Shown here piece after piece: positions 22,816 to 29,469 of a DNA stretch of 29,469 nucleotides. Every line of letters starts with the position of its first letter. The stretch's first letter is position 1. Source of the DNA: an uncultured Olsenella sp. (GTDB lineage: Bacteria; Actinomycetota; Coriobacteriia; Coriobacteriales; Atopobiaceae); NCBI GenBank assembly GCA_900540955.1, contig UQIF01000027.1, forward strand, positions 1 to 29,469. Reading direction: 5' to 3'. The translations under genes and the position numbers were made by a program. The notes under the pieces are model-generated. The model did no database searches. It was not told where the DNA came from and saw only the letters and a program-made list of their open reading frames with translations.

Positions 22816-23859
22816 TTACGCCAGGTAAGAGGTGTCGAAGCCGGCGTTGACGTCGAGCTTGTTGGTCACGAGGTCGTTGTCGTTCAGCCACTGGAAGTAC
22901 TTGGCCCAGCGGTCCTTGTCGATGACGCCCCAGCTCTCGGCCTCGGCGGTGTACTCGCCGGCAAGGAAGCTGGCGGAGGCGTTCACGAGGTCGGCGTCGA
23001 GCTCGGGGACCTCCTCGAGAAGGATCTTCGCGGCGTCCTCGGGCTTCTGGACGGCGAACTCATAGCCCTTCTTTACGGCGCGCAGGAAGGCCTTGGCCAC
23101 CTCGGGGTTGGCCTGGGCGTACTCGATGTTCGCGGCGATGACCGGCGTGTAGAAGTCGAACACGTCGTCCATGTCCTTGAAGCTGAAGTAGTTGACGGGG
23201 TAGTCCTGGACCTTGGCGTTCTGGCAAGCCCAGCCCTCGTAGACCCACACGCAGTCGAACATGTTGGCCTTGAGACCGGCGATCTCGTCGTCGACGGTGT
23301 AGGGCACCATCTTGAGCTTGGAGAAGTCGCCGCCATCGGACTCCATGATCTGCTTGATGGTGGCCTGCTCGACGGCCATCTCCCACGTGGTGTAGACGTG
23401 GCCCTCCATCTCCTTGGCGCGGGTAATGCCGTCCTCCTGGCGGCTCATGATGCCGGAGGTGTTGTGCTGGATGATGGCGGCGACGGCGGTGAGGCCGGTG
23501 TTGCCCTCGTCATAGCAGGCGGCGATGTAGTCCTGGTAGCTGACGCCGAACTGGGCCTGGCCGGAGGCGATGGCGGCCTCTGCGGTGCCGTCGGCAGGCT
23601 GGACGATCTCGACGTCGAGGCCCTCTTCCTCAAAGAAGCCCTGGTTCTTGGCCACGTAGATGCCCGTGTGGTTGGTGTTGGGCGTGTAGTCGAGGCAGAA
23701 CGTCAGCTTGGTCTTCTCGCCGGAAGCGGGCTTGGAGTCGTCCGAGCCGGAATTGGCGTCGGAGCCGTTCGAGCCGCCGCAGCCGGCGAGCACGAGGGTT
23801 GCGGCGCCGGCGAGCGAGCTGCCGACGAAGGCGCGGCGGGAGAGGTTGTTCTTAAGCAT
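22816..23859 (-). CDS. thiY: Thiamine-precursor-binding lipoprotein (NMT1/ThiY family)
   Basis: A 347-residue binding protein. LSRRAFVGSSLAGAATLVLAGCGGS has a twin-arginine-like start and lipobox LAGC. The mature part has the NMT1/THI5-like pattern: LTFCLDYTPNTNHTGIYVAKNQGFFEEEGLDVEI, then ASGQAQFGVSYQDY and GIMSRQEDGI. These proteins bind the pyrimidine moiety of thiamine (formylaminopyrimidine or hydroxymethylpyrimidine). The family also includes taurine- and nitrate-type proteins, but the TPP riboswitch upstream points to the pyrimidine. Its ATG lies two bases after the permease stop. Confidence 0.9.
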   Translation of the reverse strand: MLKNNLSRRAFVGSSLAGAATLVLAGCGGSNGSDANSGSDDSKPASGEKTKLTFCLDYTPNTNHTGIYVAKNQGFFEEEGLDVEIVQPADGTAEAAIASGQAQFGVSYQDYIAACYDEGNTGLTAVAAIIQHNTSGIMSRQEDGITRAKEMEGHVYTTWEMAVEQATIKQIMESDGGDFSKLKMVPYTVDDEIAGLKANMFDCVWVYEGWACQNAKVQDYPVNYFSFKDMDDVFDFYTPVIAANIEYAQANPEVAKAFLRAVKKGYEFAVQKPEDAAKILLEEVPELDADLVNASASFLAGEYTAEAESWGVIDKDRWAKYFQWLNDNDLVTNKLDVNAGFDTSYLA

Positions 23860-23860
23860 G

Positions 23861-24640
23861 TTAGTCGTTCCCTTCTGTCTTTTTCCAAGGCATGCAGATG
23901 CGCTCGAGGACGTCCACGCCCTTCATGAGGGCGAGCGAGAGCGCGGAGGTGATGATGATGACCGCGAACATGCGGTCGTAGGCGAAGCTCTTTCGGACGC
24001 GCGTCATGTACACGCCGAGGCCGGTGAAGCCGCCGAGCCACTCGGAGATGACGGCGCCCACGATGGCGTAGGTCGCGCTGATGCGCAGGCCGCTGAAGAA
24101 CTGCTCCATGGCGGCGGGCAGCTTCGCGTAGCGGAAGATCTGCCACTCGGTCGCGTTCATGGTGCGAAGAAGGTCCACCTGGTCGGGGTCAACGGACCGG
24201 AATCCCGAGGCCAAGGCAACCGTGACCGGGAAGAACGTGGTGAGGACGACGAGGAGCACCTTAGGCATGAGGCCGTAGCCGAACCACAGCACCAGAAGCG
24301 GCGCGATGGCCACCGTGGGGACGGTCTGGCTCACCGTGAGCAGCGGGTCGAAGGCCAGGTAGAACGTCTCGAACTTGTCCATGAGGACGGCAAAGACGAA
24401 GCCGACCGCGACGCCGATGACGAGGCCGAGCGCGGCCTCGGAGAGCGTCGTCCACATGTGCGAGAGCAGCAGCGGGAAGTCCGCCACGAGGGCGGAGACG
24501 ACCTGGACCGGGCTGGGGAGCATGAAGTTCGGGACGAGCCCCAGCGAGCACGCGCCCTGCCACACGGCCAGAAGCGCAACCACCGCGCAGACGGGGGCCA
24601 CGACCTTCTTGCTGAGGAATGCGGGGGTGCGGCGCTCCAC
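23861..24640 (-). CDS. thiX: ABC transporter permease for thiamine precursor (ThiX type)
   Basis: A 259-residue membrane protein of the SsuC/ThiX type with about six spans. The EAA-like cytoplasmic loop is seen in SVDPDQVDLLRTMNATEWQIFRYAKLPAAMEQFFSGLR, and the conserved GAVISEWLGG follows. It starts at GTG at 24640, two bases after the stop of the YkoF-like gene (TAGCCGTG), so it is coupled to it. It forms the channel that the binding protein and ATPase serve. ThiX and ThiY names follow the family order in other bacteria. Confidence 0.9.
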   Translation of the reverse strand: MERRTPAFLSKKVVAPVCAVVALLAVWQGACSLGLVPNFMLPSPVQVVSALVADFPLLLSHMWTTLSEAALGLVIGVAVGFVFAVLMDKFETFYLAFDPLLTVSQTVPTVAIAPLLVLWFGYGLMPKVLLVVLTTFFPVTVALASGFRSVDPDQVDLLRTMNATEWQIFRYAKLPAAMEQFFSGLRISATYAIVGAVISEWLGGFTGLGVYMTRVRKSFAYDRMFAVIIITSALSLALMKGVDVLERICMPWKKTEGND

Positions 24641-24642
24641 GG

Positions 24643-24981
24643 CTAGGCCACGGCCTCGTCGGCGTGCGCGAACTCGGGGTCGTTCGGGTGGTACTTGCCG
24701 ATCTTGTGGTCGGTGCTCATGACGTCGCCGTCGGGGCGGAAGTTGATCTTCGCGTAGGTCATGACGTGCTTGCAGCCCGCCTTTGCGCCCACGAGCTGGC
24801 AGTTCTTGAGAATCTCCATGCAGGTCTCGTAGTCGCCCTCGATGGCGGTCTCGAACGGGCCGACGAAATAGTCGATGCCCGTCGAGTCGATGTAGTCGAT
24901 CACCGCGTCGACGGCGGCGCAGGTCTCCTCATCGGAGCCCGCGTCCATGGGCAGGTACTGGATTGCGATCGAACAGTTCAA
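24643..24981 (-). CDS. YkoF/MTH1187-type thiamine-binding protein, first gene of the operon
   Basis: A 112-residue small ferredoxin-fold protein of the thiamine-binding (DUF77/YkoF) type. Landmarks are NCSIAIQYLPMDAGSDE at the start, VDAVIDYIDSTGIDYFVGPFETAIEGDYETCMEIL in the middle, and VMTYAKINFRPDGD. I start at the TTG at 24981, which has GGGAG five bases upstream; an in-frame ATG at 25035 would put the start inside the riboswitch leader. The family binds thiamine in the cytoplasm and is linked to thiamine-regulated uptake, with an unclear exact function. Placing it between the TPP riboswitch and the transporter is strong support. Confidence 0.88.
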   Translation of the reverse strand: MNCSIAIQYLPMDAGSDEETCAAVDAVIDYIDSTGIDYFVGPFETAIEGDYETCMEILKNCQLVGAKAGCKHVMTYAKINFRPDGDVMSTDHKIGKYHPNDPEFAHADEAVA

Positions 24982-25049
24982 TCCGACTCCCTTCCGGGCG
25001 CAAAAAGCGCCCACGTTATTTCCGTAGGCGCCCAAAAACGAGCCAGGTT

Positions 25050-25156
25050 CTGGTTCCTACGCCGGCATTACCCGGATCAGGTTCGAAGGTCAGGGCCGCG
25101 ATTCTGGGCCCGATCTCAGCCGGCGTGCGCCAGCCCCCTTTTTTTACGTGGAACAG
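25050..25156 (-). promoter_or_regulatory. TPP (THI-box) riboswitch
   Basis: The minus strand shows the conserved TPP aptamer in order: the P1 5' strand CTGTTCC, GGGGGCTGGCGCACGCCGG, CTGAGA, the variable stem, GACCTTCGAACCTGATCCGG, GTAATGCCGGCGTAGG, and the P1 3' strand GGAACCAG. Downstream, a GGGCGCTTTTTGCGCCC hairpin lies directly before the ribosome site of the first gene, probably part of the expression platform. With thiamine pyrophosphate bound, it should reduce expression of the thiamine-precursor transport operon. Confidence 0.95.
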
Positions 25157-25193
25157 TCTAGCACTCCGACGGCGAATTAGTTGTGCCCGTTGC

Positions 25194-25615
25194 CTACGCC
25201 CCCTCAGCGGACATCGCCTTACCGAAGTTGACGCCAAAGAGAACACCCGCAAGAAGCAGCGAGGCGCCGAGGCCGGTGTAGAACACCGCGATGAAGCACT
25301 CAGGCACGACGCCGCTCGAGCGCAGGGCGATGCCGCCGATCATCATGAACGCCATGACGGCGAAGGATTTCACATCGAAGAACTTAAGAAAAAATGTCGC
25401 TCCTCCTCGTAGCCGGCGATTCGGGTCGAGTGCTTCTTGACCAGCCTGCCGAAGATGAAGAGCTGGAACACGGCGAATACGATAAGCGACAAAGCGAAAT
25501 TCATGAACCCCAGGTAGCCCGGGTACGCGAGGACGCCGATGCGAAGAATATTTAAGCCCGCGGCACACCATACGAAGCAGGCGATGAGCAGAAGCGTGTT
25601 GCGTTTAACCTTCAA
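25194..25615 (-). pseudogene. Membrane-protein gene split by a frameshift at T6C
   Basis: Two overlapping frames together encode a ~140-residue protein with about four membrane spans. The first part runs from TTG at 25615 (MKVKRNTLLLIACFVWCAAGLN..., with AAGGAGG five to six bases upstream) to a stop at 25370. The second part continues in the -1 frame (FFLKFFDVKSFAVMAFMMIGG...) to 25194. The junction is TTTTTTC (25388-25394 on the plus strand), read as T TTT TTC in the first frame, the canonical -1 slippery heptamer. This could be a programmed frameshift, a homopolymer mutation, or a sequencing error. I recall relatives in Firmicutes with one continuous frame. Confidence 0.65.
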
Positions 25616-25628
25616 GGAAACCTCCTTG

Positions 25629-25679
25629 CTGAACATTGTTCAGTTTAATGATTGTACTGTCTCCGCCAATCGTCGGCAA
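25629..25679 (-). promoter_or_regulatory. Promoter and palindromic operator of the split membrane-protein gene
   Basis: On the minus strand, TTGCCG (25674-25679) and TACAAT (25651-25656) are spaced 17 bases apart, a standard promoter. A perfect palindrome CTGAACATTGTTCAG (25629-25643; arms CTGAACA/TGTTCAG around one base) follows directly over the transcription start. This is the shape of a TetR-type operator, although the regulator is not in the window. Confidence 0.65.
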
Positions 25680-25740
25680 CACGCATACGCACGCTGCACA
25701 AGCAGTCCCGAACCCAGGGAAGTGCAAAGTCATCCAACAA

Positions 25741-25947
25741 CGCCGAACCGCGCTCTGGGCCACGCAGACATCCGGTCCTGCGCCGAAGTGCGCTCCGGGC
25801 TACGTGTTTGAGGCCGCCGACGAAGTCGTTATGGCCAAAACGCCGCCTACGTGACAAAATCTGCCCCTCGATCGCCAAAAACACGTAGCCCAGAGGCGGG
25901 TTCGGCGCAACACTCATCGTGAACGTAGCCCGGAAGCGAGTTCGATG
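25741..25947. repeat. Array 3: 24-bp units, 40-bp period, orientation flips
   Basis: Two forward units (25741-25764 and 25781-25804) and two inverted units (25884-25907 and 25924-25947) share CGCCGAA, a variable part, then CTCYGGGCYACG. Both pairs are spaced exactly 40 bp. The inner pair is an imperfect 28-bp inverted match that extends to GTGTTT. An 80-base central section may hold two more degenerate units. The array lies between the split membrane-protein gene and the 26073 gene and codes for nothing. Confidence 0.7.
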
Positions 25948-26072
25948 CACGGGTGCGGGCCAGACGGGACGCACTTTTGCCTTTCGGGCTACACACAGAG
26001 CCGCGCACGGCAATACGTAGGAACTCGAGAGCGACAATCGACCTTTAGCGAGGTAGTTTACGCACCAGCCCG

Positions 26073-28421
26073 TTAAGCCCACTTTTCCTTTGACGTGTAG
26101 TAACCATCGCTGGTGTCGTCGTAGTAAAGATCCGCGTTGCGGGCAACGGCGGAAAGCGGCGCGAGCGGGCATTCGATGCCGTATTCCTTTTCCAGCAATA
26201 AGGCGAGCCCCGCTTTGTCCAGGCCCTCATGGACAGAAACCACATGCCGCAGGAAATCTGCCGCCGTGATGCCCCGGCCCTCCCCGACCAAAAACACCTT
26301 GGTTCCGGAGAATTTGCAGACCTTCGCGCGCCCCTCGAGCGCGATCAGGCTCTCGTAGAAAGGCATCGGCATCTGGAGCTCAGCCAAAGGATGCGAGAAC
26401 CCCGGGTTGGCGTGCAGGCTCGCCACCGTGAACGGCTCGCCGGAACTCGCTGCCTCGACGGCGGCGCGCCCATACGAGGAGATGTCCGCAAGGTTGGCGC
26501 CCGTGGCTTTGCACAAATGGCTCGAGGTGGCAAAGCCGCCCGAGTCGTAAACAAGCTCCTGATAGCGCTGCAGGCGACGCCTGAGCACAGCCCTGAACTC
26601 CGGGTGTCTCGTCACCGCCTCCTCGAACCCCGCGTCGCCAACTGAGAAGCACGGCGTGCCGGAAAGCAGCTCCTCGAAGTAAACCGACGGAACCACCTCA
26701 AGGCCAAAGAAGAGACCTTGGCTCTCGAAGTAACCAAGCCTCAGGGCCTCGCCCGATAACCTCCCGTCGCCCTGGGGGAACTTGAGCTCGAATCGGTCGC
26801 GAATCATGCCGGCATCGCAGCACTTGCCGCGCAGAGCCCGCTCGAGATACTCGAGCTCCTCCGCCGGGTACCGAACATGGGCAGGCGCGGGCGCAGCTTC
26901 GCGGGCAGCCGCCGCCCCGGCCTCAGCCTCCATCGCCGTCTCGATTTTCGCGCGCGCTTTGGCCCTTGCCCTGGCCTCCGCAGCATCCTCAGTCTTCTTT
27001 TTCGCCATGGCCTCGGCCCTGACGTTCGCCTTCGCCCAGGCCTTCCTCCTTGCCCTGTCGGCAAGGATATCGCCCGCGAACAGCTCAATCCACGTAGACG
27101 CGGCCTTGGCCGGAAAGCCGAACTCCCTCTCGTACCTGCGGGCAAGCTCCTCCACCGCCATATCGGCGCGCGGCTCCACGAAACTCCTGACCTGTTCACG
27201 GCGGTCGAGCTTGCCGAATCCGACGGAAAGGTTGTCGCCAAACTTCGGCGCGTCCTCCCCGCCAAGGTACGCGCGACGATAGATTTCGTAGAGCTGCTCT
27301 GCGGAGCCCACGTGCGACTCTGCCATGAGGGACCTCGCCTTTGCAAAGAAGCGCCTCGCAGAGTACTCGCAATCAGCCTTGGCGTTTTGCTCGAGGTCGG
27401 CCAAGAGCGCTGGGGCGTACTTCTGCCAGTTGTAAGCCCAAAACGAGCTCGGGCCTGCCCAGACGATCTTTTTTTCCTTGTCTAGCTGCTTTCTAAGCTC
27501 GACGGAAGAAGGCAGGTGGGACGGCGCGATAGAGGCCTTGCGGCATAGGTATTTGAATCTCTTGACGAAGACGTCGAGCTCGATCAACTCCCCTTCGGAG
27601 AATTGCCCCAGCGCATCGAGAACAAGCTTAGCCACGGAGTCGTCGCGATAACGGGCCCCTGCGATGGACAGAGCAGCGGGGCCGGCGTGGACCGGTTGAA
27701 CGGGCCACACGGCCTTCACGGGGCGAAGCGATGGAGCCGAGCGGACAGGCTTCATCGGTCGGGGCGGCAAGGCAGCGTCGACCTTTGGCGCCGGCTTTGC
27801 CTTGTGTTTTCCCTCAATCGGCTCCCGCGCCTCGCGCGAGGCGCGGGCAGCCTGCCTTGCGGCGCGCCGCTGTTCGCGTTGTTCGTCTGTCTTCGCCTGG
27901 TCCGCCCGCCGCAACTGCACCGGCAGCGAATCCTCCTGCCTTCGCTCGGAGGCGAGCGGCACCCGGAAAGCCCTTTGCCCCTCCCGCGCTTTCTGGCGCT
28001 CCGCCCTACAGCGCGTCTGGTCGGACACCGCGGCATAGGCGGACGACGTCGCCGACGTCGACATAACCTGCTCCCCGAAGCGAATCTGCAGCAGGTCGTA
28101 GACGCCCTCGGTCTGCCCGGTGACGCCGCAGAACTCCGCCTTGCTCTTTGCTGCCAAGAAGGCCATGCGAAGCTCGTCCTCGGCAAACGCAAGCCTCTTG
28201 TCGCGGAGCTCTAGCAATGCTGCCCGCACGTTGGCGAGCGGCAAGCCGAGGTCGCGCGCGCACTCAATCATCGGCGTTCCAGAGAAGAACTGCAGGTAGA
28301 TGTCTTTTTTGGGCTCGGTTGCCGGAGCGCCCAACTCAAAAAGCCGGGACATGTCCGGTTGACGCCAATCGGCCTCTTCGTCATCGCGCGCCTTGCACCC
28401 CCCCTTATCGAAAGAAGACAC
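26073..28421 (-). CDS. Large hypothetical protein (782 residues)
   Basis: Starts at GTG, with GGAG four bases upstream. No catalytic motif, signal peptide or membrane span is seen. Residues ~40-80 (IYLQFFSGTPMIECARDLGLPLANVRAALLEL) look like a helix-turn-helix. Residues ~150-230 are a low-complexity Arg/Ala/Pro linker. A helical block holds LGQFSEGELIELDVFVKRF. Residues ~480-540 form a long charged Ala/Lys/Arg coiled coil. The C-terminal ~230 residues end in EKEYGIECPLAPLSAVARNADLYYDDTSDGYYTSKEKW. The alternation of helix-rich domains and charged linkers suggests a DNA- or RNA-associated protein, but this is only inference. I do not recognise the family. It is monocistronic and its 3' side faces array 3. 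Confidence 0.8.
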   Translation of the reverse strand: MSSFDKGGCKARDDEEADWRQPDMSRLFELGAPATEPKKDIYLQFFSGTPMIECARDLGLPLANVRAALLELRDKRLAFAEDELRMAFLAAKSKAEFCGVTGQTEGVYDLLQIRFGEQVMSTSATSSAYAAVSDQTRCRAERQKAREGQRAFRVPLASERRQEDSLPVQLRRADQAKTDEQREQRRAARQAARASREAREPIEGKHKAKPAPKVDAALPPRPMKPVRSAPSLRPVKAVWPVQPVHAGPAALSIAGARYRDDSVAKLVLDALGQFSEGELIELDVFVKRFKYLCRKASIAPSHLPSSVELRKQLDKEKKIVWAGPSSFWAYNWQKYAPALLADLEQNAKADCEYSARRFFAKARSLMAESHVGSAEQLYEIYRRAYLGGEDAPKFGDNLSVGFGKLDRREQVRSFVEPRADMAVEELARRYEREFGFPAKAASTWIELFAGDILADRARRKAWAKANVRAEAMAKKKTEDAAEARARAKARAKIETAMEAEAGAAAAREAAPAPAHVRYPAEELEYLERALRGKCCDAGMIRDRFELKFPQGDGRLSGEALRLGYFESQGLFFGLEVVPSVYFEELLSGTPCFSVGDAGFEEAVTRHPEFRAVLRRRLQRYQELVYDSGGFATSSHLCKATGANLADISSYGRAAVEAASSGEPFTVASLHANPGFSHPLAELQMPMPFYESLIALEGRAKVCKFSGTKVFLVGEGRGITAADFLRHVVSVHEGLDKAGLALLLEKEYGIECPLAPLSAVARNADLYYDDTSDGYYTSKEKWA

Positions 28422-28570
28422 CGTCTCCGTGCGTTTTAGTCAACAGGCATAGTATCGCGAAGGATTGATTAATGTCGGTCCCGCGGATTCAGCCCGCGGC
28501 CGAGCGCTCCCGCGCTTCGCCGAAATATCATGGGCTATGGCGAATTCTCGCCGTTCAAAGGAGCGCTTAC

Positions 28571-28795
28571 ATGGGTGTCCTGTTTTTGGTCTTCTTTTCC
28601 GTCCTCGCCGTGAAGCTCGTTTTCCGGCTCGGGCTGTTCACCCTGCGGCTCTTTGCCTACGCCGTCATCGGCCTCGGCGCGCTCATCGCACTGAGCTTCC
28701 TCTACATCGGCTTCGCCACCGGTCTCTTCCAGATTCTCTTCGGCATCTGCGTCGCCGGTACCTTCATGCTGCTGGCCGGGCTCCTTAACTGGTAG
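28571..28795 (+). CDS. Small membrane protein (74 residues)
   Basis: Starts at ATG 28571 with AAAGGAG seven bases upstream; an open frame 33 codons longer lacks a ribosome site. The product (MGVLFLVFFSVLAVKLVFRLGLF...) has two or three hydrophobic spans with few charges, ending LLAGLLNW. It is followed by a strong terminator. No function is assigned. Confidence 0.75.
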   Translation: MGVLFLVFFSVLAVKLVFRLGLFTLRLFAYAVIGLGALIALSFLYIGFATGLFQILFGICVAGTFMLLAGLLNW

Positions 28796-28817
28796 CGGCC
28801 GCGCGTCCGGCGCGAAT

Positions 28818-28854
28818 GCGGGGCCGAGCGACCACGCCCGGCCCCGCGCATTTT
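28818..28854 (+). terminator. Rho-independent terminator
   Basis: GCGGGGCCG pairs with CGGCCCCGC around a 12-base loop, followed by GCATTTT, 23 bases after the small membrane-protein gene. It could serve the convergent gene as well. Confidence 0.75.
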
Positions 28855-28878
28855 GTCGGGCTCGTTCAGGCAACGCCC

Positions 28879-29442
28879 CTAAAACAGGCACTCCTCGATG
28901 ACGTCCTTGCCGCGCAGCAAAGACAGCCACTCCGCCGGGATCCCGTCCTCGCCGTAGACGATGCCGGCGAGCGCGCCGGCGACGGCCGCCGTCGTGTCGG
29001 TATCGTCGCCGAGGTTGACGGCGGCGAGCACGCAATCCGCGTAGCTGTGAGTGTTCGCGAGGCACCAAAGCGCCGCCTCGAAGGTATAGAGGACGTACCC
29101 GCCCGAGAGGATCTCGCTGCAGGACTTGCCGACACTCACGCCGCAACCCGACGCGACCTCGCGCGGCGTGGCGCCCGCGACGAGCTCGCGGGCGGCGTGC
29201 ACCATCCGCACGCAGGCCTCGGTCGAGGTCGAGTGCGCGTGCGTGATCGCCGAGACGGCGCGGACCTCGTCGTCGGTCGCGTCCGTGAACGCGAGCGCAA
29301 CGGTACGCATGAGCGAGCCGTTGCCGTTGTCCCTCTCGCCGCAAAGGCCGTGGCCGAGGCGCAGCGCCGAGGCCGTCGCGGCGCCGATATCGAAAAGCCG
29401 GCCGCACGTGTACGTGAACTGCGCCCCAAATCTTGGACGCAC
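28879..29442 (-). pseudogene. ADP-ribosylglycohydrolase (DraG) family, N-terminal part missing
   Basis: A 187-residue frame with the C-terminal half of the DraG family: FDIGAATASALRLG, the NGNGSLMR motif, ITHAHSTSTEAC, and the metal-binding VNLGDDTDTTAAVAGALAGIVYG. The family usually has ~260-300 residues, with the N-terminal GDALG and TDDT motifs holding the other metal ligands. These are absent. The frame starts at GTG 29442 without a ribosome site, and an in-frame TAA stands just before it. The first ~10 residues do not match the family, so the gene was broken there by an insertion, deletion or frameshift near 29410-29440. The remainder lies outside the window, so disruption is probable but not proven. 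Confidence 0.75.
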
Positions 29443-29469
29443 TAATTAAAGCGCGCGGCTATGCCGCCA

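Noticed and set aside
25041..25057. Similarity of CCAGGTTCTGGTTCC in the riboswitch to array 2 units
   Set aside because: The riboswitch needs this sequence for its P1 helix; only one short match exists and there is no 40-bp period, so I treat it as chance.

Overview
The window looks like a chromosome segment of a high-GC anaerobic actinobacterium of the class Coriobacteriia, most likely a gut Collinsella-type organism. I infer this from the GC-rich coding style, the small genes with strong AGGAG-type ribosome sites, the twin-arginine-like lipoprotein substrate-binding proteins, and the mix of gene families. There is no rRNA or tRNA in the window to confirm it.

Positions 1-11400 are mostly accessory DNA. 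They begin with part of a type I restriction-modification operon on the minus strand (ribbon-helix-helix gene, hsdM, then the first 21 codons of the next gene). A two-gene cassette of unknown function follows (2481-4462), then two paralogous small proteins (4611 and 5793) and another small gene (6239). An L-2-amino-thiazoline-4-carboxylate hydrolase-like gene and a short-chain dehydrogenase diverge from about 7200. Next come a RelB/DinJ-PIN toxin-antitoxin pair (8300-9186), a stretch of decayed duplicated fragments (9200-10000) and a NERD-domain/zinc-ribbon gene (10210). Two small minus-strand genes lie at 11079-11536. The fragments at 9200-10000 derive from genes elsewhere in this same window: an ABC ATPase, the small gene at 6239, and a 140-bp leader also present at 5369.

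Positions 11761-25160 are mainly core metabolism and transport. A minus-strand iron-type ABC operon (15871-11838: binding protein, fused double permease, ATPase) has an intercistronic hairpin and a strong terminator. A zinc-dependent phospholipase C-like gene, a cob(I)alamin adenosyltransferase, a class II fructose-bisphosphate aldolase, a membrane protein with a low-complexity tail and an M18 aminopeptidase follow. A TPP riboswitch at 25050-25156 heads a four-gene minus-strand operon (YkoF-like thiamine-binding protein, then permease, binding protein and ATPase), which is a clear thiamine-precursor uptake system.

Positions 25194-29469 hold a membrane-protein gene split by a frameshift at a T6C run, with a palindromic operator in front. 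They also hold a 782-residue protein of unknown function, a small membrane protein, and the C-terminal part of an ADP-ribosylglycohydrolase whose N-terminal half is missing.

The most unusual structure is a set of three non-coding arrays (16981-17243, 17882-18064 and 25741-25947). Each contains degenerate 24-27-bp units at a strict 40-41-bp period, and the unit orientation flips at the centre, so each array is one large interrupted palindrome. They do not match any feature class I know and are my lead candidate for something undescribed.
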